Origin: Eggerthellaceae bacterium UBA3686
Lineage (GTDB): Bacteria; Actinomycetota; Coriobacteriia; Coriobacteriales; Eggerthellaceae
Length of the DNA: 64,000 nt
NCBI GenBank assembly: GCA_002371495.1
Contig: DFIX01000025.1
Coordinates: 72,749-136,748 of the forward strand
Reading direction: 5' to 3'
The notes under the pieces are model-generated. The model ran no database searches and was not told the DNA's origin. It saw only the letters and a list, made by a program, of their open reading frames with translations. This document shows, one piece after another, positions 34,115 through 42,936 of this stretch; position 1 is the first letter of the stretch; the number at the start of each line of letters is the position of its first letter. The position numbers and the translations under genes were made by a program.

Positions 34115-35701
34115 TTATGCGAACACCTCGGCCATCGTGGCATCGATGCGCGCGAGCACGTCTTCGCGACTCAAAAGTTCGATCGACTCGAACAGCGGCG
34201 GAGAAACCATGTTGCCGCAAATGGCCACACGCAGCGGCTGAAGCAGGTTCTTCAGCTTCATGTCGAGCGGCTCAGCCAGCGCACGGCACTTCTCTTCCAG
34301 AACGGCGGCGCTCCACTCGCACGACTCGTCGGCGAGCACCTCGCGGCACGCGGCAAGAGCCTCTTCTGCGCGGGCGCCTTCCTTCAACAGGACTTTCTTC
34401 ACGCTCTTCTCGTCAAGCAGCACACACGGACCCCAGAACATATAGGCAAGCTTTTCCTCGCCTTCGCTCAGGCGCTGCTCGCGCTCGGCAACGAGCGGAT
34501 AAAGCGCCTCGTAGAACGCCGGCTGCGCAGCAAGCTCATCATCGTAGGCGGCAAGCTGCTCGTCGGTCAAAGGCTCGAGCTCAATCTCGGGAGCCGGCGC
34601 GTTCTTGTCGGGAGTCGGCACCACGGCGGTTTGCACGTACGGGTAGCCAGCGGCATGGGCGCGCGCCAGCCACGGCCGACTCAGGCGCACCCACTCGGCC
34701 GCATCCATTTTCTGAATGTACTGGCCGTTCATCCAATTGAGCTTGGTCTCGTCGAAAATGGCATCCTTCTTGGTAATGCGGTCGAGCGAAAACTCCGAGC
34801 AGATGGTATCGCGGCTCATGATGGTGGTCTCGCCGTCGAGCGACCAACCCAAAAGCGCCAGGAAGTTGACCATCGCATCGGGCAGGAAACCGCGATCGCG
34901 GTATTCCTCGACGCTCGTGGCGCCATGGCGCTTCGAGAGCTTCTTGCCGTCAGGACCCAGGATCATCGACAGGTGCGCGAACGTGGGCACCGGCAGGCCC
35001 AGGGCCTCGTAGATGAGGATCTGGCGCGGCGTGTTGGAAAGGTGGTCGTCACCGCGGATGACATGCGTGATGCCCATGTTGGCATCGTCGCAGACCACAG
35101 CGAAGTTGTACGTGGGGCTCCCGTCGGTGCGCACGAGGATCATGTCGTCCATGACCTCAACTGGGAAGCTTGTCGGGCCGTACACCGCATCGGTGAAGGC
35201 GATAGGGCCGTGGTCGCGCGGCACCTTCAGACGCCATACGTGCGGCTCGCCCGCATCGATGCGGCGCTGCGCCTCGGCGGGATCCAGATCGCGGCACGTT
35301 CCGTCGTAACCTTCGTAAGCCTGACCGGCATCTTCGGCGGCCTTGCGCTTGGCGTCGAGGTCCTCCTTCGAGCAGAAGCACGGATACACCGCACCACGCT
35401 CCTTCAGGCGCTCAAGCGCCTCGGTGTAGGTGTGCATGCGCTGCATCTGGAAGTACGGGCCGGCCTCGCCGCCGACCTCGGGACCCTCGTCCCAGTTCAG
35501 GCCCAACCATTTCATAGCGTTCAAAATGACGTCCACGTTTTCCTGCGTCGAACGCTCGGGGTCGGTGTCCTCGATGCGCAGGATGAACGTGCCGCCCATC
35601 GCGCGGGCAAACGCCCAGTTGAAAATCGCCGTGCGCGCACCGCCTATGTGCAACCGCCCGGTCGGCGAAGGGGCAAAGCGAACTCGTACCGTATCGGCCA
35701 T
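34115..35701 (-). CDS. gltX: Glutamate--tRNA ligase
   Basis: 528 residues, class I synthetase. The N terminus is RVRFAPSPTGRLHIGGART, where HIGG is the HIGH motif, and KLSKRHGATSV is the KMSKS equivalent. RIEDTDPERS and the Arg/Asp-rich acceptor-binding part are canonical. In an Actinobacterium it may be non-discriminating and also charge tRNA-Gln, which cannot be judged here. Start ATG 35701 follows GGAGGAAT. Confidence 0.96.
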   Translation of the reverse strand: MADTVRVRFAPSPTGRLHIGGARTAIFNWAFARAMGGTFILRIEDTDPERSTQENVDVILNAMKWLGLNWDEGPEVGGEAGPYFQMQRMHTYTEALERLKERGAVYPCFCSKEDLDAKRKAAEDAGQAYEGYDGTCRDLDPAEAQRRIDAGEPHVWRLKVPRDHGPIAFTDAVYGPTSFPVEVMDDMILVRTDGSPTYNFAVVCDDANMGITHVIRGDDHLSNTPRQILIYEALGLPVPTFAHLSMILGPDGKKLSKRHGATSVEEYRDRGFLPDAMVNFLALLGWSLDGETTIMSRDTICSEFSLDRITKKDAIFDETKLNWMNGQYIQKMDAAEWVRLSRPWLARAHAAGYPYVQTAVVPTPDKNAPAPEIELEPLTDEQLAAYDDELAAQPAFYEALYPLVAEREQRLSEGEEKLAYMFWGPCVLLDEKSVKKVLLKEGARAEEALAACREVLADESCEWSAAVLEEKCRALAEPLDMKLKNLLQPLRVAICGNMVSPPLFESIELLSREDVLARIDATMAEVFA

Positions 35702-35800
35702 TATTCCTCCGATTTCGAAAGCTTGTTAAAGACAACCGCTAAGTATAGTTGATGCTGCCTTTGCAAGCCCCGCCAACTCGGAGGATGCACCAGAAAACGC

Positions 35801-35959
35801 GTTACTGTTCACACTGGCCTCTCGACCGTCCGCCCAGGTCGGCGGCAGGGCGCGCTTGCCTACGGCTCCTCGCGTTTTGTGAAAATTAGAAGTCAGTAGC
35901 GGCGGTTGTCGGCTACGCACCCTGCCGTCGACCTGGGCTACTGTGGTCTGAACAGTAAC
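35801..35959. repeat. PE-B, copy 2
   Basis: Ends GTTACTGTTCACAC and TGAACAGTAAC; inner arms CCCAGGTCGGCGGCAGGG and CCCTGCCGTCGACCTGGG. Centre with TACGGCTCCTCGCGTTTTG, as in copy 1. The rest of 35702-36141 has no recognised gene. Confidence 0.85.
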
Positions 35960-36141
35960 GAAAACGCATGGCCTAGACGCTAAGTAGCCCACTTGGCCTA
36001 CGCATGAGCTGCAGCATGGAATCCAGGGCATTCCCGCAATTCGTTTCGCTTGCTAATCCCCAAAATCGATGGCGGGGCTCCGAATAAGCCACGAGAGCGC
36101 CTTGAGATTCGCCTCTCGTTTGAACGCTAACCGGCGCCTGG

Positions 36142-36717
36142 TTAGCGCCTTGTCAGCTTCTTCCGATCGATCGCAACGATGGCCGCCTCGCATGCAACGC
36201 CTGCCACCAAGCCACCGAAGTGGGCCTCGAGCGCAATGCCGGGCAAAAAGCTGTTGAAGATGTTCAGCACGAGCATGGCGATGAGCCCCTGGTACATGCC
36301 GCGGATTGCAGGGTTGTCGCGACGCTGATAGGTCAGGTAAGCCGCTGCGCCCAACATACCGAAAATCGCACCCGAAGCACCCACAGCCGAACCGTTTGCG
36401 AACAGAGCGAAGGCGATATTTCCGAATATGCCGCTGACGAAGAAGATGATGGCGAAGCGCACTTTGCCCTGTATGTTCTCGAGCATGGTACCCAGCCAGT
36501 AAAGCGACACCATGTTCATTGCAAGATGCTCGATCGAGCTATGGGCGAACATGGCCGTAACGAACTCCCACGGACGCATAAACGAATCGGGCGCAACCGA
36601 CATCCAATAATTCGGCGTTGCGCCAAAAATGCGTATGCCTAAAAGTTCGGGAATGTAGCACACGACGCAAATGACGATCAGCACGAGCGTAAGCCGTGCG
36701 GGTTTTCCGACGTTCAA
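36142..36717 (-). CDS. Rhomboid-family intramembrane serine protease
   Basis: 191 residues, six membrane helices. Helix 2 region has AHSSIEHLAMNMVSLYWLG (His and Asn of the oxyanion region), the catalytic Ser is in GASGAIFGMLGAA, and the catalytic His in EAHFGGLVAGV. It cleaves transmembrane substrates. The start is a TTG at 36717 directly after a strong GAGGAGG; no ATG fits the family N terminus. The stop codon lies within an 8-bp hairpin (CGCTAACC/GGTTAGCG), a possible terminator. Confidence 0.92.
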   Translation of the reverse strand: MNVGKPARLTLVLIVICVVCYIPELLGIRIFGATPNYWMSVAPDSFMRPWEFVTAMFAHSSIEHLAMNMVSLYWLGTMLENIQGKVRFAIIFFVSGIFGNIAFALFANGSAVGASGAIFGMLGAAAYLTYQRRDNPAIRGMYQGLIAMLVLNIFNSFLPGIALEAHFGGLVAGVACEAAIVAIDRKKLTRR

Positions 36718-36875
36718 GAATCCTCCTCAATTATCGGCGCTTCAAGTACAGCGCAGGCAATTGTCAAAAACGTTGCAACAGCCATCTGCTATTTCCACAC
36801 GGTCCAGCAACACGACGCCATCCGCCCACGAAGCGAATCATGGCTCGCCGCATCCCGCCTTGCGACTCCGCCGCA

Positions 36876-37667
36876 CTACCTTCGAAGCGCAAGCTTGCGA
36901 CCCACCAAAGCAGAAACGACCGACAACACGAGCGCCACAACGAACCACACAAAGCCCATGCTAGCCCAAAACGCTTCGGGAAGCGCGCAGATGAGCAACG
37001 AATCGTATGGGAACTCCCAATTGCCTTGGCTGAAGAACAGCTGGTGAAACATGCGGAAAAACGCGTTGAAGTCAATCAGCGCAAAGATGGCCATCGCAAC
37101 GAAGGCGACAACCACAAAGAGGCCCGCACCCAAAAGCACGGCCCCGACACGGCGCCTTTTTCCCGTAACCCCGGTGAAGACGAGCCCAGCAAGCGCCAGA
37201 ATCGCCGCCGCAATAAAGACCGGGAGCGCACGCGAGACCAGGGCGTAGCAGTCGTCCAGATGCGAAACCGTTGCCTGCGAGAAGCAGTACTGCTCCGAAG
37301 CGCCCTGGAACGCATTGCGAAGCTGGGCAACGCTCGTGCGGTCGCTCACCTGGTCGATCTTCGGGAACCCCACGCCCGTCGAGCTCGCTGCCGAGTACCC
37401 CACGCTATCGCGGTACTCCATATCCACGTCGTAAATCGCCTGATAGAGCTTCAGCAGATCATGGCTTCCAAATGAATAGTCGCGCGTTGCGTCAGCAACT
37501 GAGGCCAGCTGGTTGCGATCGAACGGCGAAACCCTATCGGCCGCGAACACCCACGACAGCCCATGCGTCACCGGCGGAGCCATGCAGACCGCAAGCCCCG
37601 CGCCAACGAAAGTCAACGCCAGCATGAGCGCCGTCACGACGTTGACTATGCCACGTACAATCTTCAT
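36876..37667 (-). CDS. DUF1461 (TIGR01906-type) integral membrane protein
   Basis: 263 residues. One N-terminal membrane helix (about 8-30), an extracytoplasmic domain of about 120 residues with a typical HDLLKLYQAIYD segment, then three membrane helices. This is the layout of the TIGR01906 family, one member of which transfers acyl groups on lipoproteins (Lit type) in some Firmicutes; that function is not shown here. Start ATG 37667; no strong Shine-Dalgarno seen. The rhomboid gene lies downstream on the same strand after 158 bases. Confidence 0.75.
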   Translation of the reverse strand: MKIVRGIVNVVTALMLALTFVGAGLAVCMAPPVTHGLSWVFAADRVSPFDRNQLASVADATRDYSFGSHDLLKLYQAIYDVDMEYRDSVGYSAASSTGVGFPKIDQVSDRTSVAQLRNAFQGASEQYCFSQATVSHLDDCYALVSRALPVFIAAAILALAGLVFTGVTGKRRRVGAVLLGAGLFVVVAFVAMAIFALIDFNAFFRMFHQLFFSQGNWEFPYDSLLICALPEAFWASMGFVWFVVALVLSVVSALVGRKLALRR

Positions 37668-37770
37668 GCCGTCATTCTACTGCACCGCACGCTACCGTTG
37701 CCAAATCGTGCAGAACGGATTGCCAGCTTGTTTAAGGGGCCCCTCCCAAATTGTCGCTTTTCGCCACGAA

Positions 37771-39150
37771 CTACAGGTCGCAGTCGACCCAGAAGACGGC
37801 GCTCGTCAGGTCGCCCATGGGCTGGCTGATAATGGGTTTGGGTCCCAAGCGCGCGAACACGCCGCCGAACTTCCCGTTGAACGAGTACAGCCCGGGCATG
37901 TTGTTGTAGAACGCGGTCTGGCGCGGAATGTCGGCGTCGTCGGCGATGAGCAGGTCGTTGCAGATGGGCAGCAGCTCGGTGCGATACGGCGTCAGGTAGG
38001 TCTGCACCAGGAACGGCGCGCCCGCAGCCCCGTTGGCGAAGCGTTCAATGACGTCTTCCCACTCTTCCTGCGTGCACATCTGGCCCGCGTACACATCGTG
38101 GGCACCGTACTGGTCGGTCGGTTTGATGATCCAAGCGTCCTTGTTGGCACGAACTTCGTCAAGGTCGATGTGCGCATCGTCGAGGAACTTCGTTTTGGGC
38201 ACATATGCGTCGACGAGCGCAATCTCTTCATCGGTCAGCATCTCGCGCGTCTCGGGCCAGTACACGGCGTCGAAAACCTGCTTGTCGTGCACGATGTGTC
38301 CCGCGAAACTGCCGATCAGGGCAACAGCCCCTTCACGCACGGCGGCGATCATGGGCTGGCTCGCCTCCCAATTGTTCAGCACGTCATTGGTGACCGACCG
38401 GCGCCAAATGGCGTCGATCTTGCGGCCCTTCTTGTCGCGTAGCTCGCGCGCCTCGGCGTCGTATTCCAGATCGCGCACGTCCTCGACTAGACACGGGTAC
38501 CCATGCTCGCCGAAACAGCGCGCATACACGCGGAATTCGTCCACGACGGCGTTCTCCATGAAGTCGACGATGGCGAACGTCGGATGCTCGACACGGTTCT
38601 CGAACGTCTGGTAAATGCGAATGAACTCCTCGACCCAAGGGTTGAACAGGTCGGATTCCTGCATCTGGTGGCGGCTGGCAAATTCGCGCATCGTAGCCGT
38701 GGGCGCAAGCGAGATCGCCAGCTCGCGCGTCTCGTTCATGCCCGAAGAGCCATCAGCGTTCCACTCGCAGAACCCACCGGTCAGGTCGTCTTCGTTTAGA
38801 AAAACGTCGAAGCGCGCGAACGGCAGCAGCGCATCGTAGCGCTGCGGAATCAGAATCAGGTCGCGTAGGCGCTCGTCGTAATCGAACAGCTCACGATACG
38901 ACGGGTCGTCGAGGTAGCGCCGCATGACCTTCTCGCAAATCCGGTGGGAAGTCTCGGTCAGCCATTTCATCTTGTCGTAGGTCTCGCGATCGTACAGGCG
39001 GGGCACGAACGACGACTCCGCCTGAATGTAATGCACGAGCGCCGTCGAATTCTCCATATATGCGAACGCACTCTCGCGCCCAGGTACATCTCCGTCGAGC
39101 GAGTCGATGATGCGCAAGTACTCGTTGGTATAGTCAGTGTTCTTGGTCAT
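37771..39150 (-). CDS. ATP-grasp protein of the glutathionylspermidine synthase-like group
   Basis: 459 residues, soluble. GGFCEWNADGSSGMNETREL resembles the E-F/W-N-x-D-x-x-S/G-M-N-E signature of glutathionylspermidine synthase-type and circularly permuted ATP-grasp enzymes. WIIKPTDQYGAHDVYAG supplies the ATP-grasp Lys/glycine loop, and LVQTYLTPYRTELLP and GGVFARLG the later ATP-binding residues. Such enzymes form amide bonds between a carboxylate and an amine. The real substrates are unknown; glutathionylspermidine itself is unlikely in an Actinobacterium. Start ATG 39150 follows GGAGGGG. Confidence 0.72.
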   Translation of the reverse strand: MTKNTDYTNEYLRIIDSLDGDVPGRESAFAYMENSTALVHYIQAESSFVPRLYDRETYDKMKWLTETSHRICEKVMRRYLDDPSYRELFDYDERLRDLILIPQRYDALLPFARFDVFLNEDDLTGGFCEWNADGSSGMNETRELAISLAPTATMREFASRHQMQESDLFNPWVEEFIRIYQTFENRVEHPTFAIVDFMENAVVDEFRVYARCFGEHGYPCLVEDVRDLEYDAEARELRDKKGRKIDAIWRRSVTNDVLNNWEASQPMIAAVREGAVALIGSFAGHIVHDKQVFDAVYWPETREMLTDEEIALVDAYVPKTKFLDDAHIDLDEVRANKDAWIIKPTDQYGAHDVYAGQMCTQEEWEDVIERFANGAAGAPFLVQTYLTPYRTELLPICNDLLIADDADIPRQTAFYNNMPGLYSFNGKFGGVFARLGPKPIISQPMGDLTSAVFWVDCDL

Positions 39151-39172
39151 GGCCCCTCCTGGCTCTTGGCCT

Positions 39173-39328
39173 GTTACTGTTCACACCCCAGCAGCCCGGG
39201 TCAGCGGCAGGATGCGTAGCCGCTTGCGCAGCCACAAATATCGATTATTTCAAAACGCGAGCAGCTGTAGGCCTAGCGTCCTGCCGCTGAACTGGGCGGA
39301 CGGTCGAGAGGCCAACGTGAATAGCAAC
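39173..39328. repeat. PE-B, copy 3 (inverted)
   Basis: Ends GTTACTGTTCACAC and GTGAATAGCAAC. It contains the reverse complement of the family's left segment (GGGCGGACGGTCGAGAGGCC). It starts 22 bases before the ATP-grasp start codon, so it covers that gene's upstream region. Confidence 0.8.
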
Positions 39329-39404
39329 CGCGGTCTGCCACAGTGTACCAAAAGGAACGAGAAACAGAACGAAGCGCAACTGCAACACACCCAAAGGGAG
39401 CACA

Positions 39405-39437
39405 GGGTGCCAAAGAGGATACTCCCCTTTGGCACCC
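39405..39437. repeat. Short palindrome, left partner of a composite unit
   Basis: GGGTGCCAAAG, GGATACTCC, CTTTGGCACCC. Its near-identical inverted copy is at 39674-39706. The two flank PE-A copy F. Confidence 0.65.
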
Positions 39438-39484
39438 CCTTGGCACCTCATTTACACCGTTGCCTACCCCTGCACATAATGGAA

Positions 39485-39594
39485 GCGAAAGGCCTGATGG
39501 CGACATGCGTGAGCGATTCTGCAGCCACTGTTCCTGTAAATCCATATAGGTTAGGCGAAGCCAAGCGAACGCGTGCTGCCACCAGGCCTTTCGC
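39485..39594. repeat. PE-A, copy F
   Basis: The arms begin GCGAAAGGCCTGATGGCGAC and are matched by CTGCCACCAGGCCTTTCGC with a G-U compatible difference. It is almost identical to copy H, including 20 upstream bases (ACCGTTGCCTACCCCTGC), so one is a recent duplicate of the other. Confidence 0.85.
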
Positions 39595-39673
39595 GGGACG
39601 TTACGCACATGGAAGTCAGACCCCCATTTGAGGAAAATGTAGCGGAAATACAACGAAGAGACTTAAGCAATCT

Positions 39674-39706
39674 AGGTGCCAAAGGGGAGTATCCTCTTTG
39701 GCACCT
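39674..39706. terminator. Short palindrome after the MutY-like gene
   Basis: AGGTGCCAAAG, GGGAGTATCC, TCTTTGGCACCT, 31 bases downstream of the MutY-like stop on the minus strand. It is the inverted mate of 39405-39437. Between 39151 and 39737 there is no coding feature. Confidence 0.5.
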
Positions 39707-39737
39707 CATTTGAAGGCAACGGAAAAGCTTAAGCAAC

Positions 39738-40703
39738 CTACGCGATGAGCAGGTCACCTTCTTGGCGGAAGAAGCCTTCGCGCACGAGCTCGGCAACAAT
39801 CGAATCGAACGAGCCAGCATCGATGCCGCCGCGCCCCGCATCGCGCTCGAATGCGTCAAGCGCTTCGCGCACTTCGGCAGCAGACGCGCCTTGGGGCTCG
39901 GCAAGCACGAACTTCAGGACGAAGCTGCGCTTCTCGCGATGCGAACCCTCGAACTTGCTCTGACGTGAGTGGTGTGCCGAGCGCCGCGAAGGGTTCGTCA
40001 CCTGCGTTTTGAGGTGCGCGCCGTAATCGAGCAGCGCGTAATACCAGGCGCGAGGGCTGGTTGCGATCAGCTCTGCGCGCTCTAGATCCGAAACGTCGCC
40101 GGCAGTAGTGCCCGCAAAGTCCGCGCCGCCGTCCATTCCCACCGGACACGTATCGGACACGAACGGCGCGAGCTGCTTGTCGGTCACGCCCTCGCAATGC
40201 GGAAAGAGCTCGTGCAGAAACACGCTGCGCACATTCGTCTCGAGGTACATGGCTGGACGGTCGAAGGCGAACGCCACGATGCCCGCAGCCGTAGCCGGGC
40301 CGATTCCCGGCAATTCGACCAGCTCTTCCACCGTTCGGGGAAGCTCGCCGCCAAACTGCGCCGAGCAGGTTTCGCACGCCCGCTTCAGCGCCAAGGCGCG
40401 CCGGTTGTAGCCGAGCCCTTGCCACATGCCAAGCACGTCGGCCACATCAGCAGCCGCCAAGGCATCAACCGTAGGGAACAGCGCCATCCAACGCTCCCAG
40501 TAACGCATAACCCGCGTGACCTGCGTCTGCTGCAACATGACTTCTGATACCAGCACGCCGTAGGCATCGCCCACGTTGCGCCAGGGAAGCTCACGGTACA
40601 GCTCCGCACCCCGCGAGCATACGCGCGCAATCAAATCGTCGCGGGAAAGCGCTGCGCCCGACCAATCGGGCGCAGCGTATGAGGGCGTTTTAGACCGTAC
40701 CAT
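39738..40703 (-). CDS. MutY-like adenine glycosylase family protein lacking the Fe-S cluster
   Basis: 321 residues. HhH-GPD glycosylase fold: LPWRNVGDAYGVLVSEVMLQ contains the conserved Glu54 that in MutY protonates adenine, and LPGIGPATAAG (131-141) is the helix-hairpin-helix. The catalytic Asp of MutY is replaced by Glu155 (YLETNVRSV). Instead of the four cysteines of the [4Fe-4S] cluster the protein has YGAHLKTQVTNPSRRSAHHS, with no Cys, and the NUDIX-like C-terminal 8-oxoG domain is replaced by a short winged-helix-like tail. A cluster-less branch of this family exists in anaerobes and lactobacilli. Activity on A:8-oxoG is plausible, not certain. Confidence 0.8.
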   Translation of the reverse strand: MVRSKTPSYAAPDWSGAALSRDDLIARVCSRGAELYRELPWRNVGDAYGVLVSEVMLQQTQVTRVMRYWERWMALFPTVDALAAADVADVLGMWQGLGYNRRALALKRACETCSAQFGGELPRTVEELVELPGIGPATAAGIVAFAFDRPAMYLETNVRSVFLHELFPHCEGVTDKQLAPFVSDTCPVGMDGGADFAGTTAGDVSDLERAELIATSPRAWYYALLDYGAHLKTQVTNPSRRSAHHSRQSKFEGSHREKRSFVLKFVLAEPQGASAAEVREALDAFERDAGRGGIDAGSFDSIVAELVREGFFRQEGDLLIA

Positions 40704-40724
40704 GTTTGCCTTGAGGCCTTGGAG

Positions 40725-42764
40725 CTAGCTCCACGAGCCGTCGAGCAGGTCTTCCAAGTGATCGAGGTCCTCCTGGAAGCTGCGGACGACCGCGTCTTCC
40801 AGCGCGCGGTACGCATCGGAGTCGAGCGGCTGGCATGCCGCCAGCTTCTCGAAAATGTTCTGCGCGGACACCGGGACGTAACCTCGCTGCACGAGCCCGA
40901 GCTTGTAGGCTTCCTCGAGCGCCTCGCGCGCGGCGATGTAGATGTCGTAACGCGGCATGCCCTCGGAGTAGCGCATAAGGTCCGCACGGCTGACCTGGCG
41001 CATCGAGGGATGGTCGCGCGCTATCTCTTCCCACAGGTCGGCGCGCTCCTTATCGTTCGGCAATCCGATGTCGATGACCGTCAACGGCTCGAGCATGTCG
41101 TAAAAGAACGGATCGGGCTCGCCGGTCGTCGTAGCAGTGGCAAGCACGTATACATCCGGGTCCTCGACCGCCGAGCGAATCAGGTTAACCGCCTCGCGAG
41201 CACCGCGCGAAATGTTGGCCATGATGAAGCCGCTCATGCCTTCGGCGTTCTCGGGCACCGACGGCATGACCCAGTTGTCGAGGTCGTCGATGACCAGGAT
41301 AGCCGGAGCCTCGAAGCGGTTGTTAGCATGGTTCATACGCGGACGATGGTTGCCCTGCGTCGTGACGCACAGAACCGGCGCGCCCTGATAGCCCTCTTCC
41401 ATCGACATATGCAACACGGGGAGACCGATTTCGCCGATCGTCGCCTCGACGAAGCGCGATGCGTCTTCGATGGCAGGAGCGCGGAACAGCATTGAGTCGA
41501 GCGCCGGTGCACGGCTGATGCCGTGTTGCTGGTTGAGCATCTCGATGAAATCGAGGAACGCGCGGTCGTTCTGAAGGCCGATGCCGTAATCGCGCATGAT
41601 TGAAACCGTCTCGTCGTAACCCACGAGGTTGCGGTAGCTCAGACCTTCAAAACGCGAGCCTGCAGGAGCCGTCTGCGAGGCCTTCTCGACCGCACCGCCT
41701 TTGGTAGCCAGGGCGGCAGAAGCTCCCGCAGTCGCGGGACGCGCTGCTTGAGCGCCTTGATCTTGTGCCAACGCCGGAACCTGGCCGTTTGTCGGGCTGT
41801 CAACTTGCTCCCGCTGCTTAGCGGCCTGTTGCGCGGCTATGCCTTCAGCAGCCGCAGCGCCCGCGGCCTCGTCGGCGGATATGCCGCCCCCGTCGCCCTC
41901 TGCGCCGCGAGCAGCTTCCTCCTTCGCCCGACGCCCTGCTTCGGCACGGGCCTTGTCGCGCGTGAATACGTGGGCACCTGACCCCTCGTTGGTCGCGGCA
42001 TGATAGCTCTTGCCGATCGAATAGTCCTCGTACATCGAATACGGGTTGAAGTCTACGGGGGCCTTGGCCATGCCGACTTCCTCGGGCTTGCCTCGCTTGC
42101 CGGGCGCGGGATCGGGCTCGGATGCGGACTCGTAGACCGGCCGCACGTCTTCGAAAGAATTCGCCTGGCCATCTGCCCCAGACGCCTCGTCAGCGTAGGC
42201 CGACGGCGCAATTGCGGCAGGAACTGCCGCGGGATTCTCGACGTCTTCAGACTTGCCGCTCGCCGCCTCCGGCACCTGCGCTTGCGCGCCCGCGGGAACG
42301 CCGAACATGCCCATATTGGGTATCGCGATGCTTTCGACCTTCACGACCGAACCATCGCCCGAAACGAAATCCTGCGAAATCATCTCGGCCATATCCTCGA
42401 GTTCCTGGCGCGAGAACCCGTACTGCTCGAGTCTGTCGAGTGCAAGGTCCTGCAGCTGCTGGGCGCAAGCGGCGATTTCCTCGCCGGTCAGGTACGGCTC
42501 GAGCTTCTCGAAGACGTACTCGGCCATCGAGCGCTCCTTGAGCTCGCATGCCAAGCGCCACGCCTCGCGCAAACCCGACAGCGCCATGCCGTCGGGAATC
42601 GTGGGGTCTACCACGGATTTCTCGTATGCCGCCAAGTACAGGTGCATGCCGAGCACCAGGTCGCCCGCCTCGCAGGCATCGACGGCACGCTTCAGGTACT
42701 GCTCGTAAGATTCGCCACAATCGTTGCGGTTGGGCATCTCGTTCGCTCCGAGGTTTTCGGCCAT
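40725..42764 (-). CDS. Degenerate AAA+ ATPase-like protein
   Basis: 679 residues from ATG 42764 (AAAGGAGG upstream). The first 150 residues are helical with TPR-like character, followed by about 200 residues of Ala/Glu-rich linker. The last 300 residues look like an AAA+ module: a Walker B-like AILVIDDLDNW (about 486), a sensor-1-like DVYVLATATTT and a typical C-terminal lid. Where Walker A should stand (about 431) the sequence is LFRAPAIEDASRFVEA, without GxxxxGKT. It is probably a pseudo-ATPase or scaffold. Its stop is 22 bases before the MutY-like start, so they may be cotranscribed. Confidence 0.7.
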   Translation of the reverse strand: MAENLGANEMPNRNDCGESYEQYLKRAVDACEAGDLVLGMHLYLAAYEKSVVDPTIPDGMALSGLREAWRLACELKERSMAEYVFEKLEPYLTGEEIAACAQQLQDLALDRLEQYGFSRQELEDMAEMISQDFVSGDGSVVKVESIAIPNMGMFGVPAGAQAQVPEAASGKSEDVENPAAVPAAIAPSAYADEASGADGQANSFEDVRPVYESASEPDPAPGKRGKPEEVGMAKAPVDFNPYSMYEDYSIGKSYHAATNEGSGAHVFTRDKARAEAGRRAKEEAARGAEGDGGGISADEAAGAAAAEGIAAQQAAKQREQVDSPTNGQVPALAQDQGAQAARPATAGASAALATKGGAVEKASQTAPAGSRFEGLSYRNLVGYDETVSIMRDYGIGLQNDRAFLDFIEMLNQQHGISRAPALDSMLFRAPAIEDASRFVEATIGEIGLPVLHMSMEEGYQGAPVLCVTTQGNHRPRMNHANNRFEAPAILVIDDLDNWVMPSVPENAEGMSGFIMANISRGAREAVNLIRSAVEDPDVYVLATATTTGEPDPFFYDMLEPLTVIDIGLPNDKERADLWEEIARDHPSMRQVSRADLMRYSEGMPRYDIYIAAREALEEAYKLGLVQRGYVPVSAQNIFEKLAACQPLDSDAYRALEDAVVRSFQEDLDHLEDLLDGSWS

Positions 42765-42936
42765 GACCCAACCTCCTTTTCTCACACGCTACTCATCGTT
42801 TATCGTGGCATATTATCTCATGGAATGGCCACGCTCTTGGCCGCATGCGCAAAACAGCATAATGGGCCGCAAAACAGTACCCGCTCGGCGAACCCCGAGC
42901 TTAAACCCTGGATACGACGAAGAGCAGGCTTTCGCC

